Source: Mytilus californianus | Taxonomy: Eukaryota; Mollusca; Bivalvia; Mytilida; Mytilidae | DNA length: 64,000 bases | Assembly (NCBI RefSeq): GCF_021869535.1 | Contig: NW_026262690.1 | Coordinates: forward strand, 92,471,995-92,535,994 | Reading direction: 5' to 3' | Shown: positions 47,101 through 57,798 of the stretch, piece by piece | Numbering within the stretch: position 1 is the stretch's first letter | Layout of the letters: each line of letters begins with the position of its first letter | Notes under the pieces: generated by a model | The model's database searches: none | What the model saw: the letters and a program-made list of their open reading frames with translations, nothing else | Told to the model about the DNA's origin: nothing | Translations under genes and position numbers: made by a program

Positions 47101-47440
47101 TTCGGAACATCAAATTTGTGATCTGAATTTCAACAATCAAAATGTGCCATTCGCTTTATACTAGGACTGAAGTGCTGACTACAGGACGGATGATACATAG
47201 ATGACTTGCACTTATCCTCACCAATACAGTAACAGTGATTGATAGATAACTTTTGATAGCGATTTCAATGATTTCGAGAAGAGTACCTAGAACAAATCTC
47301 ACCATGTATTAACAACTTTCCGTAGTCACAGAGAAGAGTACTGGATTTGAGAACTTGGAACTGCAAAACTAACAAAACTGGTAGTTTAGACTTTAGGTTA
47401 CTGCAAACCCTATGTTTGTAATGACAACAAGACTACAAAA
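44167..47440. other. About 3.3 kb with no recognised gene
   Basis: A short repeat piece at 46160-46260 ('cctgatgaaggtaaatcca' then 'gcgcttcggacgcatga') recurs in variant form at 28425, 43958 and (reverse) 59560-59600. Otherwise AT-rich, with incidental frames only. Confidence 0.4.
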
Positions 47441-47745
47441 GAAAAAGTGAAATAATATAAAATATACCAAACTCCAAGGAAAATTCAAAACGGAAAGCCC
47501 CTGATCAAATGGCAAAATCAAAAGCTAAATCACATCAAACGAATAGAAAACAACTGTCATATTCCTGACGTGGTACAGGCATTTCCTTATGTAGAAAATG
47601 GAAGATTAAACCTGGTTTTATAGCTAGCTAAACCTCTCACTTGTATGACAGTCGCATAAAATTCCATTATATTGACAACAATGGGTGAACAAAACAAACA
47701 TAATAAGTAAAAATGTAAAAAAAAATAGGGGTACAGCAGTCAACA
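47441..47745 (-). repeat. Dispersed repeat family A, copy 3
   Basis: It is the reverse complement of 8550-8860, with 'ggaaaattcaaaacggaaag', 'aactgtcatattcctgac' and 'taaacctctcacttgtatga'. Confidence 0.9.
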
Positions 47746-48948
47746 AACGCGACCAGTGAACACATTTGAACTGTCTTGAAAGTTCAAAAGGCAAAAACAG
47801 GAAGATATGGAGAACATACATCTAATCTTTTCAGAGATCTTAAGAAGAATCTTTCTGTCCGCTGAATTTCATCTATTCTGATTGCTTGGATTTATTCCCC
47901 TTTTTATTCCTTTTTTAACTCGCCTATATAACGTAATACAGTAAAAACATTAAAAAAAAGGAATGTTACTGAAATTTTCTTTTTTACTTGTAGCAGGAAA
48001 ACAAGTTCGGTGACACGAATTTTCTTTTTATTTTCTAAATGCATATTTTAAAAACTATCTTCTAACATTTCATTTCAAAATTCTATCTGATAGGTTTCAT
48101 TCTGTTTTTACATCAATAATCTTCAATTGTACACAACTTGTAGCTTAAAATATAGCACGGCGACCCATAACTTTCATCATATTTTTTTCAAAAGCATGGT
48201 AAAATCTATATTTTGGCAAATTGTAAGAACATTTTATCTGAGGAAATGCTTAGTGATGATCATCTAAAAAATAATATTACATTTTAGAATTTTCAATCCT
48301 GTTGTATATTTGTTTAAACCATATCATTCATTTATCTTTTCTGAAAAAAATTAACAATTAATTAGTTGCATTTCGTCTATCGTTTCTATGTATTATGTTC
48401 GTTAAATACAAACCGATGCCAAGCATTTTGTGCAAAATTTTCAATATTTTATTTCATAAAGGACATGTTACGGAATCTTATTTATTGTAAAACAAATTTG
48501 AATACTTACTTGCATTGTATCATATCATTATAATATAATACCATCACCTACACTTTGTGTTAGTTTTACTTTCGAAAGAGTGCCAACTTTCTTGAACTCT
48601 TATTATAACAAGAGAGTGTAAGCGATAAATCCTGTATTAACAAGCCTGTTATAATATACACACATAATATATAAATATTTATATATATACCTATATATAA
48701 AGACTGTAATCTTTGATGAGTTTTCATAATAGCCTGTGGCCATTGATGTCTTATTTTGGTAATCTTATGTTATTAGATTGCCGAGAACCGGTAATTTATG
48801 ATAAACAACACTTGATCTCCATCTCAACATTCTGTAGTTAATATCTTCTGGTCTTTATAAAAGAAGTGTGCAGGGAGGTTGCACATATTTATTTCTTATT
48901 AATAAACTACTTATTTTTGTCTCAAATTAAAGCACTGACTTGAAGCAT
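47746..48948. other. No gene recognised
   Basis: Strongly AT-rich, with a (TA)-like patch at 48670-48700. Confidence 0.4.
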
Positions 48949-49155
48949 ACTGTGGATTCAATTATTTTCGTGGGTACCAATTTTCGTGAAATAAAAAGAA
49001 AATGCATTTTTGTGGAAGCTAGATTTCTTGGTTATGCCAAACTCAGTATACCGGCTTGTACAAAATTTGAACAGTTAAATTCGTGGTCTACCAATATATA
49101 CATACCCAGAAATCCGCTAAAAATTGGTACCCACCTTATATGATAAATCCACAGT
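48949..49155. mobile_element. Inverted-repeat element, 'actgtggattca' ends
   Basis: ACTGTGGATTCA at the left is matched by TGATAAATCCACAGT at the right. Inside, 'cgtgggtaccaattttcg' is matched by 'aaattggtacccac'. About 207 bp, non-coding. The ends resemble a MITE that I recognise as very common in bivalves. Confidence 0.75.
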
Positions 49156-49242
49156 CCTTGAAAATGGCTTGTAATAAATGTACTGATGTTCAATTAACGA
49201 TAATTTTAGATTGTTTTGATGGTTTTATTGAGATTGATTCAG

Positions 49243-49369
49243 ACATCTATCCTTAATGCTTGTGAAATGGAGGACCCAGTGGGTATAGGCATTGCTTACA
49301 TTGTACCAGAATGTCCATGTGCAATGTGTAAAACAGGAGATCCAATGAAATATGTCAAGCACGTTAAAA
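49243..49369 (+). CDS. Internal exon of an unrecognised protein (C-x-C-x-x-C)
   Basis: The acceptor 'ttattgagattgattcag' and donor AAA/GTATGT bound 127 bases, open from phase 0 to phase 1. It encodes T-S-I-L-N-A-C-E-M-E-D-P-V-G-I-G-I-A-Y, then I-V-P-E-C-P-C-A-M-C-K, then T-G-D-P-M-K-Y-V-K-H-V-K. C-P-C-A-M-C could bind metal but matches no domain that I know. One base is left over, which with AG from 52094 makes a Lys codon, so it joins the lysine-rich terminal exon in frame (K-H-V-K-K-K-V-K-K-K). That makes it a likely upstream exon of the same gene. At least one more exon upstream is required. Confidence 0.5.
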
Positions 49370-50544
49370 GTATGTTATTTATTAAGACAGAAAAAAAAAC
49401 ATTGGTCAAATTTATGTTGGTCCTTTCAAGCGATTTTCGTACCTGGCTTCTCAAAATTTTTTCTGGAATTACATAATCAAGGTTAGTTCTTAAATACGCG
49501 CCTTTCGCACTGAACTTGGTATCATACGTTTATAGACCACGATTTTTGGAGGATCAAAAGGGTTAGGGATTACAATAGAACCGTATGCGATTTTTGTTTT
49601 ATTTTCATATTTTAAAAAGTAATTTTAACTCGTTCGAACAGTAAATGAGGGACATTGGGTCTTAACTAATGACAATATGACCATATGACGTAATCAATGG
49701 TCAAGGTCAATGCTCACATGTGACCTTGCCCTTTAACCTTTGACCTTGCAAACTATTTTTCAAATTAAATAATTATTATTTAAAATAAGGAGAATCTACG
49801 GATAGAACAGTGTTCTACATGACAAGACAAATTAAATGAGAATATAGTGATAGTCCACAGGGATCATCCCAATCCCAATCGATTGAGAATATTAAATAAT
49901 CTTGAATATGGTAGAGATCCTCATTCCTAAACAATATTACAACCACACATTTTCTTGTTTGATGTCAAGATGTGTTGCATGATATATAGATGAGCCCTAG
50001 GGGCCATCCTCACCACCTGTCATTTGAAAATGTTCAATTATTATGCACATTGTTGAGATATCCATGTTTATTTTTTGAGTAGAAGATCCGAGCAGAGGAA
50101 ATTAAATGGAACTGGACAATTGTACAGATCAACAAACATCACACAACTAATACACAAAAATTAGGCATTTGATTAAAACGAAATACAGGGGTTTGGGGTT
50201 GGTTATATTTATGATATTTTTTCCTTTTTTGTTCAGGAACATGTTAAAAAATACATATGTTGTACTGTCATACCATTTTTTAAAAACTTGCATTGAGAAA
50301 AAAATGGTGGATATTTCCCACAAAAACAATTCAAAATGAAAGTTATACTTCCTTTTTTGGTTAAAAAGTGACATTCTTCATCTGTCATAACTGAACTGGT
50401 ACGTACCAGACAATAAATTAAACCTACTTTCGAGTTACTCCCTTCAAAAATTGAGTTTTCGATCAAAATCCATTCTGTAGTTAATTTATATTTTTGAAAC
50501 AGTTACGATTTCTTTGTTTTGATAATCAACATACGAACCCTCAG
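49370..50544. other. Presumed intron; no feature recognised
   Basis: It contains a TCAAGGTCA followed by further TGACCTT half-sites at 49695-49750. Otherwise AT-rich, and the frames seen on the minus strand (50147-50466) are incidental. Confidence 0.35.
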
Positions 50545-51620
50545 CAAAGGACAAGGTACGATAAGGCCTTTTTTTGGCCCCCCTATTTTCTAATTTTTCA
50601 AATTCTGTTTTGGAATAAAATTGAGAATGGAAATGGGGAATGTGTCAAAGAGACAACAACCCGACCACAGAACAGACAACAGCAGAAGGTCACCAACAGG
50701 TCTTCAATGCAGCGAGAAATTCCCGCACCCGGAGGCGTCCTTCAGCTGGCCCCTAAACAAATATATATACTAGTTCAGTGATAATGAACGCCATACTAAA
50801 CTCCAAATTGTACACAAGAAACTAAAATTAAAAATAATACAAGACTGACAAAGGCTAGAGGCTCCTGACTTGGGACAGGCGCAAAAATGCGGCGGGGTTA
50901 AACATGTTTATGAGATCTCAACCCTCCCCCTATACCTCTAGCCAATGTAGAAAAGTAAACGCGTAACAATACGCACATTAAAATTCAGTTCAAGAGAAGT
51001 CCTAATCTGATGTCAGAAGATGTAACCAAAGAAAATAAACAAAATGACAATAATACATAAATAACAACAGACTACTAAAATGTAGTAATAATGATCATAT
51101 AAAGCTACTTATTATGTTAAAATATTCCCTGAGGTTTGAAGTTTGTTTGGATGAACTTCAAAACCACTAATTTTAGCAACTAGGTGAGGTGAGGGGGTTA
51201 ACTTTCTGTTATTATTCAAATATTGTAATTATTATTCACTTTGCAGGGGTTTTTTACGACGAAATTTTAGTTTTTAAGTGCCTGCGCCAACGTGACCCAG
51301 GAATTTTTTTATTCCAATGTCATGAGAACTGTTTTTGCTGTCTAAATCGCCATAATTTTCTCGGGGTCACGTAGGCGCACGCTATTAAATTTTAAGAAAC
51401 AATGGCCAAAAATCGTAATTTTTCCTTCTTTTGGCATTTTTGATGCCCTTTTAACCCCCTAATCTCACCCATTTTCTGAAAATAATGGTTTTGAAGTTCA
51501 TCCAAACAAACTTCAAACCTAAGGGAATATTTTAACGTGATAAGTAGCTTTCCAAAACAAAATTTGAAAAATGAGAAAATAGGGGGGCCAAAAACGGGCC
51601 TTATCGTACCTTGTCCTTTG
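50545..51620. mobile_element. Large foldback element with family C inserted in its left arm
   Basis: The right arm ends 'ccttatcgtaccttgtccttt' (51599-51619). The left arm starts with the inverse at 50545. The arms match through 'agggggg' and 'ttgttttggaa', are interrupted at 50615, and resume at about 51101 with 'aagctacttatt'. They continue through 'tttgaagtttgtttggatga' to inner arms 'gcgccaacgtgaccc' and 'gggtcacgtaggcgc' near 51290 and 51365. The element is about 590 bp without the insert. It is non-coding. Confidence 0.9.
50616..51100 (+). repeat. Dispersed repeat family C, inserted copy
   Basis: It starts 'taaaattgagaatggaaatg' and carries the same blocks as 39600-40135 up to 'gacaataatacat', with a different, shorter right end. 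Its limits are fixed by the interrupted foldback arm. Confidence 0.9.
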
Positions 51621-52093
51621 TCTTTTGTTGAACAGTTCAATTAGTATCCAATGGATGATATTGAATCCACATTGTCACACTCTTTTCATTTAAAAAATGT
51701 ACACTATGGTCGACTGAAAAAGATTTTTTGTATTTGAATTTATTGTTTTTTCCTATAGAAAAGCGAAAAAAAGCATTTAACAGTGTTCAAGAATGATACA
51801 AAGCTAAATGCTGGGTAAAACAGTAAATCATATTTTAGACTTTGGCTTCCCTTAAATAAAGTTTAAGCAATCTATAGACTTTTACCTTTGACTCCTTTCC
51901 AAGACTTTCACGTCAACCGTTTTGTGCTTTATATTAATGAACAACTCAAAGTCATAAGATTGTTTTGTTTTAAGAGTAAAACAAAGAGACAGATTGAAAA
52001 TAAACACCTTTCCGTTAGTTTTCTTCTCATAATCATGTTTTGAAATCTCCCTTTTTTTTAGTAGTAATGCTGGAATTTTATTTATTTTTAAAG
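51621..52093. other. Presumed intron before the lysine-rich exon
   Basis: It ends in two possible acceptors on the plus strand: 'tctccctttttttttag' (AG at 52060-52061) and 'tttatttatttttaaag' (AG at 52092-52093). Only the second is in phase with the exon at 49243. Confidence 0.5.
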
Positions 52094-53463
52094 AGAAAGT
52101 AAAAAAGAAAATTAAAGGTAAAGAGGACAATGATAAAACAGAAGAGGATATTGATAGTGGAGATGATGATGGCGGAGGAGGCGGTGGTGGTGGAGTCAAG
52201 AAAACGAAAGTCAATAAGAAGGAAAACAAAGAAAAGAAGAAAAACAAAGATAAGGAAGAAGACGATGATAAGTCAGAAGAGGATAATGATAGTGGAGATG
52301 ATGATAGCGGAGGAGGCGGTGGTGGTGGAGTCAAGAAAACGAAAGTCAAGAAGAAGGAAAAAAAAGAAAAGAAGGAAAAGAAAGATAAGGAAGAAGACGA
52401 TAATAAGTCAGAAGAGGATAATGGCGGAGGAGGCGGTGGTGGTGGAGTCAAGAAAACGAAAGTCAATAAGAAGGAAAACAAAGAAAAGAAGGAAAAGAAA
52501 GATAAGGATGAAAACAATGATAATTCAGAAGAGGATAATGATAGTGGAGATAATGATGGCGGAGGAGGCGGTGATGGTGAAGTCAAGAAACCGAAAGTCA
52601 AGAAGAAGGAAAAAAAAGAAAAGAAGGAAAAGAAAGATAAGGAAGAAGACGATAATAAGTCAGAAGAGGATAATGGCGGAGGAGGCGGTGGTGGTGGAGT
52701 CGAGAAAAAGAAAGTCCAAAAGAAGGAAAAAATAAATAAGCAAGAAGAAGATAATGATAGTGGAGGAGGCGATGGTGGCGGTGATAAGAAAAATAAAAAT
52801 AAAAAGAAGGAAAAGAAAGATAAGCAAAAAGATGATGATGATAGAGGGGATGATGGTGACGGTGGTGGTGGAGACAAGAAAAAGGAAGACAAACAGAAGG
52901 AAAAAAACGAGAAGACAAAGAAAGTTAAGGGAAAAAAAGAAAAGGAGGAAAAGAGAGATAAGGAAGAGAAGGAAAAGAAAGACAAAGGAAAGAAAGACAA
53001 AGAAAAGAAAGACAAGGAAAAGAAAGACAAAGAAAAGAAAGACAAAGAAAAGAAAGAGAAGGAAAAGAAAGACAAAGAAAAGAAAGAGAAGGAAAAGAAA
53101 GAGAAGGAAAAGAAAGACAAAGAAAAGAAAGACAAAGAAAAGAAAGAGAAGGAAAAGAAAGACAAAGAAAAGAAAGACAAAGAAAAGGCAGAAAAAAAGC
53201 CGGCAAAATCTCCGAAAAAGGCGGCTACCCCCAGAAAGTCTTCCCCTAGAAAGGCTTCCCCTGAAAAGGCTTCCCCTAGAAAGGCTTCCCCTGAAAAGGC
53301 TTCCCCTAAAAAGGCTTCCCCTAAAAAGGCTTCCCCTAAAAAAGCTTCTTCCAAAAAGGCTTCTTCCAAAAAGGCTCCTCCCAAAAAGGACAAATCTCCA
53401 AAAAGCAAGAAAAAGTCTCTGAAAAGCACGAAAAAATCCCCCAGAAGCATGAAAAAGAAATAA
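52094..53463 (+). CDS. Terminal exon of a lysine-rich protein with S-P-x-K tail
   Basis: An uninterrupted plus-strand frame of 455 codons ends at TAA 53461-53463. It has no ATG except near its end, so it must be entered by splicing. Three zones follow in order. (i) 52096 to about 52890: seven modules, each with an acidic stretch (E-E-D-N-D-S-G-D-D-D type), a cluster of 4-8 Gly, then a Lys block (V-K-K-T-K-V type). (ii) About 52890-53190: Lys/Glu/Asp-rich, mostly K-K-D-K-E pentads with a 15-base period. (iii) 53200-53460: nine S/T-P-x-K motifs, then S-S-K-K and P-P-K-K, ending S-P-R-S-M-K-K-K. The tail resembles histone H1 and the sperm protamine-like proteins of bivalves, suggesting DNA or chromatin binding, but no globular H1 domain is seen. 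A cytoskeletal or other scaffold role is equally possible. AATAAA overlaps the stop (53459-53464). Confidence 0.75.
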
Positions 53464-54060
53464 AAATATGGGGAAAACTCCGATTGACAGAATTTATATA
53501 TAAAATATCTATTGAACATAACAAATGATTCAACAGTTTAACTGACAAATGCATTTCTGAACAGCTTGTGGTATTTTCCTGTGTATGACATTATATAAAA
53601 CTGATTGTACACAAGTAGTTTCATATAGCTCTTATTGAATCTTTTTGAAAGTGTTGACAAAAATATGCCGCCGTGACCAATAATTAAATTAGCTCTGGGT
53701 TTCAGATGAAGGAGGAATGTCACAAACACACTGGTTTTCCAGTTGTTGAATGTTCTTATGGTCGTTTCTATAAAGGTTCCATAGTTCTGTCAGCTTTTTT
53801 TCTGATTCTCTTTGAACAAATGAAGAAACAGACACACATTTAAATGTATATATAAAAAAAGTTTTAATATTTGTGCAACGATGCTGATTAAAGATAAAAC
53901 TATTAATACAAGATGAAACGGCATCGTATATAATTATTAAGAGTGTATAGAAAACAAACAACCGCAAATTTCATAGGGATCGTTGCACAAATCTGTATAT
54001 ATAATTTGTCTCATATTTAGCCCAACAAAGTCAGATCTGCAAATTTGCGTTAGCAAATTT
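53464..54060. other. 3' flank of the lysine-rich gene; no other gene
   Basis: AT-rich. No second poly(A) signal stands out close to the stop. The minus-strand frames are incidental. Confidence 0.4.
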
Positions 54061-54064
54061 TTGT

Positions 54065-54155
54065 TCTTCCCTCAGCGGGACTCGAACCCTTGCGTCTGTG
54101 ACAGCGAGGCACCGTTACCAGCGCCCTAGCCCGCTCGACCACCTCGGCTACATAA
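54065..54155 (-). repeat. tRNA-derived SINE head or tRNA pseudogene (Leu/Ser-like)
   Basis: On the minus strand 'tggtcgagcggg' fits a pol III A box and 'ggttcgagtcc' is a perfect B box, about 45 bases apart. The D-arm wording resembles tRNA-Leu/Ser. The two ends do not pair into an acceptor stem, so it is not a functional tRNA gene. The rest of a SINE would extend toward lower coordinates. Confidence 0.65.
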
Positions 54156-54349
54156 AAATATAGCTTTCGGTGGTCGATGTAGTGCCTTTCCTCGTCGGCT
54201 TTATCTAGGGTTGTAACACAGTACATGATGTATAGTGGCAAGTAGATGGTGTACCTTTCAGATCAGCTATTTTGTCTGTCGTGAAGGATGATAATATGAA
54301 TTACCATTCCGCCACATTAAATTTTAATTTTATTATACATATATAATAT

Positions 54350-54790
54350 AAAAATAAGAAGATGTGGTATGATTGCCAATGAGACAACTCTCTACAAGAG
54401 ACCAAAATGACACAGAAATTAACAACTATAGGTAACCGTACGGCCTTCAGCAATGAGTAAAACCCATACCGCATAGTCAGCTATAAAAGGCCCGAAATGA
54501 CGAACGTAAAACAATTCTAACGAGAAAACTAACGGCCTGATTTATGTACAAAATAATGAACGAAAAACAAATATGATATAAGCAACAAACGACAACCACT
54601 GAATAACAGGCTTCTGACTTGGGACAGGCATCTACAGAATGTGGCGGGGTTGAACTAGTTTGAAGGCGTGCCAACCCTCCCCTAACCTGGGACATTGGTG
54701 TGACAGTACAACATAAGAATAAACTATAACAATCAGTTGAAAAGGGCTGAACTCATCAAATCGATACAAAGCAGAAATACATACAAGTCT
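54350..54790 (+). repeat. Dispersed repeat family B, full copy
   Basis: It starts 'aaaataagaagatgtggtat', has 'ggtaaccgtacggccttcag', 'cccataccgcatagtcagct' and 'tgacttgggacaggcatc', and ends near 'tcgatacaaagcagaaat'. Confidence 0.9.
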
Positions 54791-55486
54791 TCTTAAGATT
54801 TGTATGTAATTATCTTGTATCAGTATCGTTGAACAAAACTGTATACTTGTTTAATATTTCCCTGTCCTTTATGAAATGTCGTTTAGACGTTCCGATACCT
54901 ATTAAGGTGGTACATAACACTACAGGGAGATAACTCTGTAAAAACAGCTGAACGTTTTAATAACGTTCTATTGTTAAGGAAATATTAAGTTCCTTAAAGA
55001 TCAAAATTAGTGTTTGTCAAACTGCTATATATCCAATGAAATCTTTCCAATAAAGTGTGTGGTTCAAGTTTTTTGAAATTTTTATATTTTTGTCAAGGGT
55101 CAAAGTAAACATTTTGTCAAAACTTTATGAAAATTAAACGAGCCAAATTAATTATATATATATATAAGAATGTGACAGCTTTATGAGTGACGTTCTCCAT
55201 CAGATAACTAAACCATGGGTTCTACAGAACGTAGGGTGCGATTAACAGTTTTTCCCATATAATGCCATATTTTGAGGGACCCTCCATAAAGGAAAATTTT
55301 GTGATGGTTTTGTCTGTATGAAACTAGGTATCACTGCAATCAGATTTAATAGAATATATAATATAATATAATGAAGTACAAATTCTTTCGTAAATTGCAT
55401 TTTTGACATAGTGAAACAGTTTCATCTACTCTCCTAACATGAATAATTTGAAATTTGATCATATGTATGAACGTATGATACATTTA
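54791..55486. other. No gene recognised
   Basis: AT-rich with short (TA)n tracts at 55155 and 55355. Confidence 0.4.
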
Positions 55487-55615
55487 TATAAGAAGATGTG
55501 GTATGAGTACCAATGAGACAACTCTCCATCCAAGTCACAATTTGTAAAAGTAAACCATTATAGGTCAAAGTACGCGCTTCAACACCGAACAGCAAGCTAT
55601 AAAAGGGCCTCAAAA
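55487..55615 (+). repeat. Family B fragment
   Basis: It covers the start of family B ('aagaagatgtggtatgagta') followed by a diverged 'ctataaaagggcctcaaaat' block. Nothing is recognised between 55616 and 56018. Confidence 0.85.
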
Positions 55616-56018
55616 TGATGTACGTTTTGGTAATTAAAACTGTATGTATCTTAAAGACTTTTACGTTGTCTTTGTAAAAGTTTTAGTCCAGGGTACAATC
55701 TCCTGCTCCAGGAGATGCTACAGTATCTACAAGCTAGTTTTCATTTTTCCTTACCAAAAAAAAAAACGTAGAAGTTCTCAGAGTCGTCTCTAATTAATTC
55801 AAGAATATCAAACATGCTTTTGAAATAATTTTGACCATAACATATACTAATTAACTATTTTAAACTATCAAATACAAAAAAAACGTAATATTTTTCAGTA
55901 GATATGTGAAATAAACCGGGTTTTTCCCCCATCCTATTTTTATTCTGGAAATCATCCCTAGTAATTTATACGAAACTGTTGATCGGCCCATAGACCACAA
56001 GTTTTTGGTGGGGTTCGT

Positions 56019-56888
56019 GTTGCTCTCAGGGATGGGCACGATTACTTGAAGGATTTTTGTATAATCAGTTAATAATTGATTACTCAGATTTTTGTAATCG
56101 AAAAGTAATTACATTAATTTTCGATTACTGTCAATTACATGCTACACAATTATAAAAAAATAATAAAGTATGTTACACACAATTATGTTGCTCAACGTTC
56201 GTATAGTGGAAATTAAGAACTTTACAAAAACAACATTAAAGCACTGTTTCCAAATTTTATGTAAAACAGTTGTTTTCTAGATGGAAGCTCTTACTACAGT
56301 ATCTGAAACATTCAAAAGTTCATGAAATTTTGGTTTTCAACATGAGTGAGTGGTGATAAAGTTCTTGCAATGACACAGCATTGCATCAATCACTTCTTTA
56401 TAGTTTAGCTTATTTTCTCCATATGTTGAAAATGTTTGCTGTCATACTGACTTAAGTGAGGTTTTTTGTTTTTATTCATTATTAACAGGTATATTTATTT
56501 GAAAATAGTTCATTACAATGTTGGAAGTTTCATCAGAAACAAAATATATGAAAAGTAGAAGAATTAATCAGTACAGCTAATCTTAAAGATGGAAATTCAT
56601 GATTTATAATTGCATTCATGTACTATAAAGGTGATGAATACATTATGTCATACATATTTTTATTTTAAATAGGTTATATTTCAACAAACTATTTTACTAA
56701 AGTAATCAAAATGTAATCGAAAAGTAATCGATGATTACATCATATTTTTTGCTGTAATCGATTAAATTACGATTACATGTAATCGAAAATATCTTCGATT
56801 ACAGATTACTGTCGATTACTGAAAAAAATGTAAACAATTACAATCGATTACGATTACAAATTATGATAACCCCATCCCTGGTTGCTCT
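56019..56888. mobile_element. hAT-like element, 854 bp, with 8-bp duplication GTTGCTCT
   Basis: The element at 56027-56880 begins CAGGGATGGG and ends CCCATCCCTG. Perfect GTTGCTCT copies flank it at 56019-56026 and 56881-56888. CAGGG ends with an 8-bp duplication are diagnostic of hAT. Near both ends, especially the right (56700-56860), the motif TAATCGA/TCGATTA is repeated in both orientations, as expected of subterminal transposase sites. There is no transposase frame, so it is non-autonomous. It is inserted in another dispersed repeat ('ggggttcgtgttgctc', also at 58799). Confidence 0.92.
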
Positions 56889-57142
56889 GTCATTAGTTTT
56901 CTATGTTGTGTTTTGAGTACTGTTTGTCTGTTTGTCTGTTGGTCTTTTTCTTTTTAATCCATGGCGTTGTCAGTTTATTTTCTACTTATGAGATTGAATG
57001 TCTCATTGGTATCTTTCACCTCTCTTAATTAGTTCACAAATTCATTATGTTGGGAACTTTTCAAAATATATGCCAAATTAGGTTTTTTACCCAGATTTCG
57101 CAATTCAGTGAACATGGCAAATTATAGTATGAGCGGAAATAT

Positions 57143-57288
57143 ACAATATTAGGTCAATGTCAGAAGAATATAAACTGTTTTGTATGAGGCTGAGATACTG
57201 GAGAAGGGCGAGGTTGTACCGAGCCCTTCCCTAGTTTTGTGCCGAATACAAAAAAGTTTATATTTTTCTGACATTGACCTAATATTGT
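57143..57288. mobile_element. Foldback element with 40-base arms and inner hairpin
   Basis: 'acaatattaggtcaatgtca' is matched by the inverse ending at 57288, continuing through 'gaatataaact' and 'agtttatattt'. The loop contains a second stem (AGGGCGAGG near 57205 and CCGAGCCCT near 57220). Confidence 0.85.
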
Positions 57289-57464
57289 TTTTATACTGCA
57301 ACTTAAATTAATACATTGATAGCTATTTAAATTGTAACACAAATTTCAAACTTAAATAAATGAACCCTTGGAAAAAGTGATCCACGATGAAATTGACATT
57401 GGACAAAATATAGCTTTGTTACTATATTTAGGAAATAAACAACTAGTTGCAGTATTATATGGTT

Positions 57465-57520
57465 TCCATTTCGTACACCACTGGACGTTAAGCAACCAAC
57501 AATCAATCAATCAATCCATT
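57465..57520 (+). repeat. Retroelement tail with (AATC)n
   Basis: 'ccactggacgttaagcaacc' followed by 'aatcaatcaatcaatcc' has the form of the 3' end of a SINE or LINE. The body upstream is not recognisable here. Confidence 0.5.
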
Positions 57521-57798
57521 TCGTACATATTATTATTTATCCTGCAATCGACCTGTTTACTATACGCATACAGGTGTACAGATAACACGAAGCGATATAC
57601 GTATACTAGACGTATATAGTCACCCGGTATCCTGCTTCTGTTGCGAGCGAACGGTTATGTCAAATTACTGTTTACGTCACAGTTCAATTTGGGGTCCTCA
57701 TTGCGGTCTGCGTTTAAGTCATGTCGTTTTCTTTCGAAAACAAATTCAACGATTGGGATGGAAAAAAATGTACAAAATTAATTGCAGGATAAAGAAAA

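Noticed and set aside
52060-52061. Alternative acceptor for the lysine-rich exon after a long T run
   Set aside because: It is a stronger consensus and keeps the frame open, but needs a different phase from the exon at 49243. It is kept only as an alternative.
52130-53422. Two plus-strand frames of 201 and 222 codons starting with ATG
   Set aside because: They are out of frame with the 455-codon exon. Their Arg/Lys-only composition comes from reading the same purine-rich DNA one base off.
51882-53519. 545-codon minus-strand frame, rich in Phe, Ser and Pro
   Set aside because: It is the complement of the lysine-rich plus-strand exon. Its composition mirrors the AAG/GAA-rich sense strand, and it runs past the gene end without any domain.
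54065-54155. Possible functional tRNA gene
   Set aside because: The A and B boxes are good, but the ends do not form an acceptor stem, so it is called a SINE head or pseudogene.
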